NCBI GenBank assembly: GCA_001556125.1
Contig: LSIG01000056.1
Coordinates: forward strand, 1-9,394
Origin: Rhizobiales bacterium CCH10-E5
Lineage (GTDB): Bacteria > Pseudomonadota > Alphaproteobacteria > Rhizobiales > Beijerinckiaceae
Direction: 5' to 3'
DNA: 9,394 nucleotides
Part shown: positions 6,551 through 9,394 of the stretch, piece after piece
How positions within the stretch are numbered: the first letter of the stretch is position 1
Layout: every line of letters begins with the position of its first letter
Made by a program: the position numbers and the translations under genes
Notes under the pieces: generated by a model
Databases searched by the model: none
What the model saw: only the letters and a program-made list of their open reading frames with translations
What the model was told of the DNA's origin: nothing

Positions 6551-7552
6551 TCAGACCAGCTCGTTGAAGTCGAAGACGAGATCGTCGCGGGCATCGACAG
6601 GCAGCGACTTGACCCAGGCGGCATCGGCCGTGACGTGCCGGACCGCGCCCTGCATGTTCACGGGATCGCCGAGCTCGCCGCGCAGGTTCATCAGCGAGAC
6701 GATCTCGCGCTTCGTCGCCAGCGCGGCGCGGGTGTGGATCGGCCAGATCATGACCTGCGCCGCGGCGAGGTAGCCTGCGATGCGAGCGCCTTCGGCGGCC
6801 TCCATCAGCTCGCTCGCGTTCTGCGGCCCGCGCCCGGCGAGCGTGATCAGCCGATCGCAGGTCTCGAACATTGTCTTCGCCCGCCGCAGCAGATGATCGA
6901 GGTCGGGCGCGTCCTTGGCGAAGCCGACCCAGGCGGCGATCTCGGTGTGGGCGTAGGCTGGCAGGCCTCCGCGCAGCTCCAGACCCTCGGTCAGGTTCCA
7001 GCGCTCAAGCGGCCAGGTCGAGAGCCCGCGCTGGTCCCCCTGCGGCGGGGACGTGGGCGGCGGCAGCATTAGCGCGGGCACGGAGAAGGCCGCGCGCTTC
7101 CAGCGCACGCGGCGCGCCAGCGTCGCGTCCATCGTCGAGACGAAGGTCTTGTCTCTGGGATGGTGCAGCGCGCCGATCTGGTCGGCCAGCGCGAGCTTGG
7201 CCTCGGCTTGGTCGACGTCATCGGCCGGCCAGATCGCGGTCAGCGCGACCAGGCTGAGGCTCATGATCTGCAGCCCGGCGCAGACGCGTTCCTGGACATC
7301 ATGCTCCAGTACGTCGAACAGCCCGAGCCGGAACTCCTCGCTCTGCAGGCTCTTGGCGGTCCGCGCCGCGTTCTTCAGGTCAATCGGCTGGCGACGGAAG
7401 GCCGCGAGTTCGGTGACGCTGGGGTCGTCGCCCCCAGTGATCTCCATTGCGACAGCGATCGGGTCGCGCAGCTCCTGGTTGCCGGGATCCTCCACGGGGC
7501 CTTCGCCGCGCTTGGCGAGCGAGCGCCCGCCATCCTGCTCATTTTTGGTCAT
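6551..7552 (-). CDS. Array paralog 2 (PDL/WP repeat family, 333 aa), function unknown
   Basis: Start taken at the ATG at 7550-7552 (MTKNEQDGG) with AGGA upstream, because this gives exactly the length (333 aa) and the MT-N-[DE] beginning of the neighbouring paralog; an in-frame ATG at 7591 with a stronger site (GGAGGGAGAC-ATG) would add 13 residues. Two clear modules are visible. The N-terminal one is IDLK (57-60) to AIWPADD (106-112) with AEAK (116-119). The C-terminal one is APDLDHLL (215-222), DRL (233-235), AAEGARIAGYLAAA (252-265), IWP (269-271), LATKRE (278-283) and DPVNMQGA (296-303). Between them lies a Pro-rich loop (PPPTSPPQGD, 164-173) and a TWPLER segment shared with its neighbour. 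Predominantly helical; no known domain, signal peptide or membrane span recognised. Confidence 0.86.
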   Translation of the reverse strand: MTKNEQDGGRSLAKRGEGPVEDPGNQELRDPIAVAMEITGGDDPSVTELAAFRRQPIDLKNAARTAKSLQSEEFRLGLFDVLEHDVQERVCAGLQIMSLSLVALTAIWPADDVDQAEAKLALADQIGALHHPRDKTFVSTMDATLARRVRWKRAAFSVPALMLPPPTSPPQGDQRGLSTWPLERWNLTEGLELRGGLPAYAHTEIAAWVGFAKDAPDLDHLLRRAKTMFETCDRLITLAGRGPQNASELMEAAEGARIAGYLAAAQVMIWPIHTRAALATKREIVSLMNLRGELGDPVNMQGAVRHVTADAAWVKSLPVDARDDLVFDFNELV

Positions 7553-7561
7553 GCTGAACTT

Positions 7562-7614
7562 TCCTATGGGGTCGCGACCATTTGGCCGCATGTCTCCCTC
7601 CGCTCCTGAGAAAC
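7562..7614 (-). promoter_or_regulatory. Conserved leader block before array paralog 2
   Basis: Minus strand: GTTTCTCAGGAGCGGAGGGA (7595-7614), about 22 nt, then ACCCCATAGGA (7562-7572), followed by AAGTTCAGC and the ATG at 7552. In this copy an ATG follows the GGAGGGA block by 4 nt (7591) and is in frame with the gene, so this block may itself act as a ribosome site here. Confidence 0.6.
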
Positions 7615-7617
7615 GCA

Positions 7618-7643
7618 GATGGCGTCCTCGCAAGGACGCCATC
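7618..7643 (-). terminator. Array spacer hairpin 2 (11-bp perfect stem, 4-nt loop)
   Basis: GATGGCGTCCT (7618-7628) and AGGACGCCATC (7633-7643) are exact inverted repeats around CGCA (TGCG on the minus strand). It lies 28 nt after the stop of the 7672-8673 gene and 65 nt before the next start. The stem sequence differs from the other three spacers while its position and size are kept, which suggests the structure rather than the sequence is conserved. Confidence 0.65.
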
Positions 7644-7671
7644 GCCATGTCCTCTCTCTCCGGCGATTCCG

Positions 7672-8673
7672 TTACACTATGGGGATCCACTGCGGATTGA
7701 GCTCGAGCGTTGCCCCGAACCGGAACCGCCGGGCTATGAAGTTCGCCTCGTTGACCAGATGCCGGATCGCGGCCTGCATGTGGAGAGGATCATGCCGGCA
7801 GGCGCGGTCGTTGATCAGCGCGACGAGCCTGAGCTTGGCCTGCTCGTCGGCCGAGTGCAGCATCGAGGGCCAGATCGTGGCCCGGGCCGCGGCGAGGTAG
7901 GCGAGGATGCGAGCGCCCTCGGCGGCCCGGCGCAGCGCCGCGCTGTCGGGCTCGTTGCGATGGGCGATCACGGTGAGGCGATCGGCGACCGCAATCATCG
8001 CGCTGAACCTGTCGACCAGCGCGGTCAGGTCTGGATAGGCGTCGACGAAGGCCTTCCACCGGGCGATGCCGCTCGCATCCAGGCTGGCTGGCCCGCCAGC
8101 GAGAGGCACCGCGTCAACGAGATCGAACCGCGAGAGCGGCCAGGTCGCGAGACCCCGGTCGGTGGGCGCCGGTCCGGGAGGGCCTGGAGGTACGACGAGC
8201 GCGCCGACATCGAAGGCGGCGCGGTGGAGCCTGATGCGAGCCGCGTCCTCAACCGAGAGCATCGGCGCCATCCCGAAGTCGGTGTCTTCGTAGTGTGGCT
8301 GAGTCTCGCGGGCGAGCGCTCGCTTCGCATCGGCGTCGTCGAGCGAGTCCGTCGGCCAGATCGCCACGATCGCCGCGCAGCTCAAGCCGACGATCTGCAG
8401 TCCGACCTCTGCCATCCGCTCCTCGTAGGTGCGTTCGAGGCCGAGCGGCAGTCGTTCCGCCTCGTCGTTGCAGCGCTTTGCCTCGCGCGCGACGACCTTG
8501 AGGTCGGGCGCATGGTCGCGCACCGCGATCAACTCGGCGAGCGAGGGATCGTTACCGATGCAGCGGGTCGGCTCGGCGAGCGGGTCACGGATAGGCCCGA
8601 GCGGCCGGTCGCCGCCGCCTTCGTGATCAGTCGCCACGGGCGTGAGGTCGCGGTCAGAATCGTTGTTCGTCAT
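7672..8673 (-). CDS. Array paralog 1 (PDL/WP repeat family, 333 aa), function unknown
   Basis: First array member in transcription order, stop TAA. Start taken at the ATG at 8671-8673 (MTNNDSDRD), behind ACCCACAGGA; a GTG at 8697 in frame is possible but would place the ribosome site inside the coding sequence. It shows the internal duplication most clearly. Module 1 runs from APDLKVV (55-61) through GLQIVGLSCAAIVAIWP (91-107) to DDADAK (112-117). Module 2 runs from YPDLTALVD (213-221) and DRLTVIA (231-237) through GARILAYLAAARATIWP (253-269) to ADEQAK (275-280), then HDPLHMQAA (294-302). A Pro/Gly-rich linker (PPGPPGPAPTDRG, 162-174) separates them, followed by ATWPLSRFDL. It is most similar to the protein at 6551-7552, with equal length and shared TWPL, AAEGAR and IRHL/VRHV blocks. 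No known family, catalytic motif or targeting signal is recognised. Confidence 0.86.
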   Translation of the reverse strand: MTNNDSDRDLTPVATDHEGGGDRPLGPIRDPLAEPTRCIGNDPSLAELIAVRDHAPDLKVVAREAKRCNDEAERLPLGLERTYEERMAEVGLQIVGLSCAAIVAIWPTDSLDDADAKRALARETQPHYEDTDFGMAPMLSVEDAARIRLHRAAFDVGALVVPPGPPGPAPTDRGLATWPLSRFDLVDAVPLAGGPASLDASGIARWKAFVDAYPDLTALVDRFSAMIAVADRLTVIAHRNEPDSAALRRAAEGARILAYLAAARATIWPSMLHSADEQAKLRLVALINDRACRHDPLHMQAAIRHLVNEANFIARRFRFGATLELNPQWIPIV

Positions 8674-8684
8674 GGTCTTTTGAA

Positions 8685-8736
8685 TCCTGTGGGTCACAGC
8701 CCCATCGGCTGCGCTTCCCTCCGTCCTCCCGGAATC
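8685..8736 (-). promoter_or_regulatory. Conserved leader block before array paralog 1
   Basis: Minus strand: GATTCCGGGAGGAC then GGAGGGA (together 8716-8736), about 21 nt, then ACCCACAGGA (8685-8694), followed by TTCAAAAGACC and the ATG at 8673. A minimal ORF, ATG-GGG-CTG-TGA (8705-8694), sits between the two blocks; whether it is translated cannot be judged. The copy is nearly superimposable on the leader at 6438-6490. Confidence 0.6.
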
Positions 8737-8740
8737 GACA

Positions 8741-8762
8741 AAGGCGCCGTCGCCGGCGCCTT
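8741..8762 (-). terminator. Array spacer hairpin 1 (9-bp perfect stem, tetraloop)
   Basis: AAGGCGCCG (8741-8749) and CGGCGCCTT (8754-8762) are exact inverted repeats around TCGC; on the minus-strand RNA the loop reads GCGA, a GNRA-type tetraloop. It lies 31 nt after the exonuclease stop and 67 nt before the start of paralog 1. A short TTTG run follows the stem, so it may be a weak terminator or attenuator. Confidence 0.65.
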
Positions 8763-8793
8763 CTCATCGTCATCCGCTCCCGGGCTATTCGGT

Positions 8794-9394
8794 TCAGGCC
8801 GCGAGCTGGAAGAACCGGCTCTGCTCGCAAAGCCACCGCTCGATCGCGTCGAGATGCGCATGCCGGGCGGCGTCCCCTGCGGGAAGCGTCTGGCGCAGCA
8901 TCGCGACCTCACCGAGCGCTCTCGGCAAAGTCAGCCAGGGCACGTCGGCTTGCGTCGTCAGCCGGTCGCGCAGCCAGGCCTGTCCCTTCTGCCAGCCCAC
9001 CGGCGACAACGTCTGCGGCGCCTCCAGCAGCGCCAGTCGGTTGGCGAAGGCTTTCAGCCGCTCGTCGCCGAACCCGGCCGCGATCGCGGCCCGGTCCTCC
9101 CAGGGTGAGGCATGCCAGCGGGCGCAGGCCCGTGCATCGTCGTTCGAGAGGAAACCGCCGCTGTAGAGCGTCGCCTCGGGATGGTGCGAAGCCTCGCGAT
9201 CGGCGAAGCGGTTGGCGAGGGCCGTCGCGAGGTTCTCCCTGAAGCCGGCGTGCTCGCGGACACGCGCTGCGCGCTCGTTGTAGAGCGCGAGATCCCGCTG
9301 ATCAGGCTGCAGGGCGTGGCAGCCCTGCTCATAGGCGAAGAGGATCGGCTGGGCGTTGGTCTTGATCGTCCGGATCGGACGAACGCCTCGCTGC
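8794..9394 (-). CDS. Exonuclease I-like protein, C-terminal part (partial)
   Basis: The frame is open from the right edge (first full codon at 9393) to a TGA at 8794-8796, giving the last 199 residues. The visible part matches the C-terminal half of exonuclease I (SbcB), a 3'-5' single-strand DNA exonuclease: IRTIKTNAQPIL near its start resembles the 'R.+K.N..P.' strand of the SH3-like domain, and ATLYSGGFLSNDDAR (74-88 of the visible part) corresponds to the DAQLYNGFFSDADR segment of the E. coli helical domain. It is followed by the expected 'F.D.RL..FANRL' and 'W....W+.+RL' helices. The DEDDh catalytic motifs would be N-terminal and lie outside the window, so activity cannot be assessed. 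It is the first visible gene of the minus-strand cluster and is separated from array paralog 1 by the same hairpin spacer found within the array, which supports functional linkage. Confidence 0.75.
   Translation of the reverse strand, partial: QRGVRPIRTIKTNAQPILFAYEQGCHALQPDQRDLALYNERAARVREHAGFRENLATALANRFADREASHHPEATLYSGGFLSNDDARACARWHASPWEDRAAIAAGFGDERLKAFANRLALLEAPQTLSPVGWQKGQAWLRDRLTTQADVPWLTLPRALGEVAMLRQTLPAGDAARHAHLDAIERWLCEQSRFFQLAA

Larger units (their letters stand above)
4413..8762 (-). repeat. Tandem array of four [hairpin-leader-gene] units
   Basis: The units begin at the hairpins ending at 8762, 7643, 6522 and 5451, giving periods of 1119, 1121 and 1071 bp. Each unit is a 119-128-nt spacer (about 29 nt, hairpin, 62-72 nt leader) plus one gene of the same family. 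Nucleotide identity between units is low except in the leader blocks, so this is an old duplication kept in register, not a recent repeat. Members 1 and 2 (333 aa) and members 3 and 4 (313/314 aa) form two sub-pairs. Confidence 0.75.

Noticed and set aside
5328..6773. Long + strand open frame (481 codons)
   Set aside because: Antisense to two array paralogs and their hairpin spacers, with no ribosome site or recognisable motif; the minus-strand frames show homology to each other, which decides the coding strand.
5420..8762. Hairpins as CRISPR repeats or REP/IS-type repeats
   Set aside because: The stems differ in sequence, are spaced over 1 kb apart and separate protein genes; there are no short regular spacers and no terminal repeats or target duplications.
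7582..9108. Longest + strand open frame in the right half (508 codons)
   Set aside because: Runs through array paralog 1, its spacer and the exonuclease C-terminus on the opposite strand. Repeats of 'RRxxLG/DD' type reflect codon bias, not a protein family.
2270..9394. Identity with a named anti-phage system such as BREX
   Set aside because: A Lon-like ATPase alone is not enough: the peptidase domain is missing and no BREX methylase, PglZ-type or other hallmark protein is present in the window.

Overview
The window is high-GC DNA with alphaproteobacterial character, most likely Hyphomicrobiales/Rhizobiales. That placement is inferred from composition, codon use and the style of the tRNA and genes; no marker in the window fixes the genus. 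It spans the junction between ordinary chromosome and an integrated mobile element. On the left (1-312) are the C-terminal tail of what looks like a methyl-accepting chemotaxis protein and a complete tRNA-Leu(CAG). A tyrosine-recombinase integrase (407-2197, + strand) reads away from the tRNA 3' end, which is the classic layout of a genomic island or integrative element inserted at a tRNA gene. The far attachment site is not in this window.

From 2270 to the right edge everything is on the minus strand and converges on the integrase. In transcription order the genes are: the C-terminal part of an exonuclease I-like protein (8794-9394, cut by the window edge); four consecutive proteins of one unrecognised family (8673-7672, 7552-6551, 6422-5481 and 5357-4413); a Lon-type AAA+ ATPase with no protease domain (4404-3184); and an unrecognised protein with a CxxC pair (3133-2270).

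The four paralogs are the striking part. They fall into two size pairs (333 and 333 aa; 313 and 314 aa). All four carry the same C-terminal signature: PDL..LL, about 49-53 residues to a [IL]WP tripeptide, a nearby Lys, then a DP motif. Each also carries a second, more diverged copy of the PDL-to-WP module in its N-terminal half, so the array holds eight copies of one module. I do not recognise the family.

Each paralog is preceded by a near-identical intergenic spacer of 119-128 nt: about 29 nt after the previous stop, a strong GC hairpin, then 62-72 nt of leader with a GGAGGGA block and an ACCCCA-x-AGGA block just before the start. Neither the ATPase nor the last gene has such a spacer; they are packed closely behind the array. 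The repeating unit is therefore [hairpin, leader, gene] with a period of about 1.1 kb. The hairpins may be terminators or attenuators, or RNA-stability elements that set the stoichiometry of the subunits.

A reasonable but unproven reading is that nuclease, paralog array, ATPase and CxxC protein form one undescribed functional module (defence, DNA processing or element maintenance) carried by the island.
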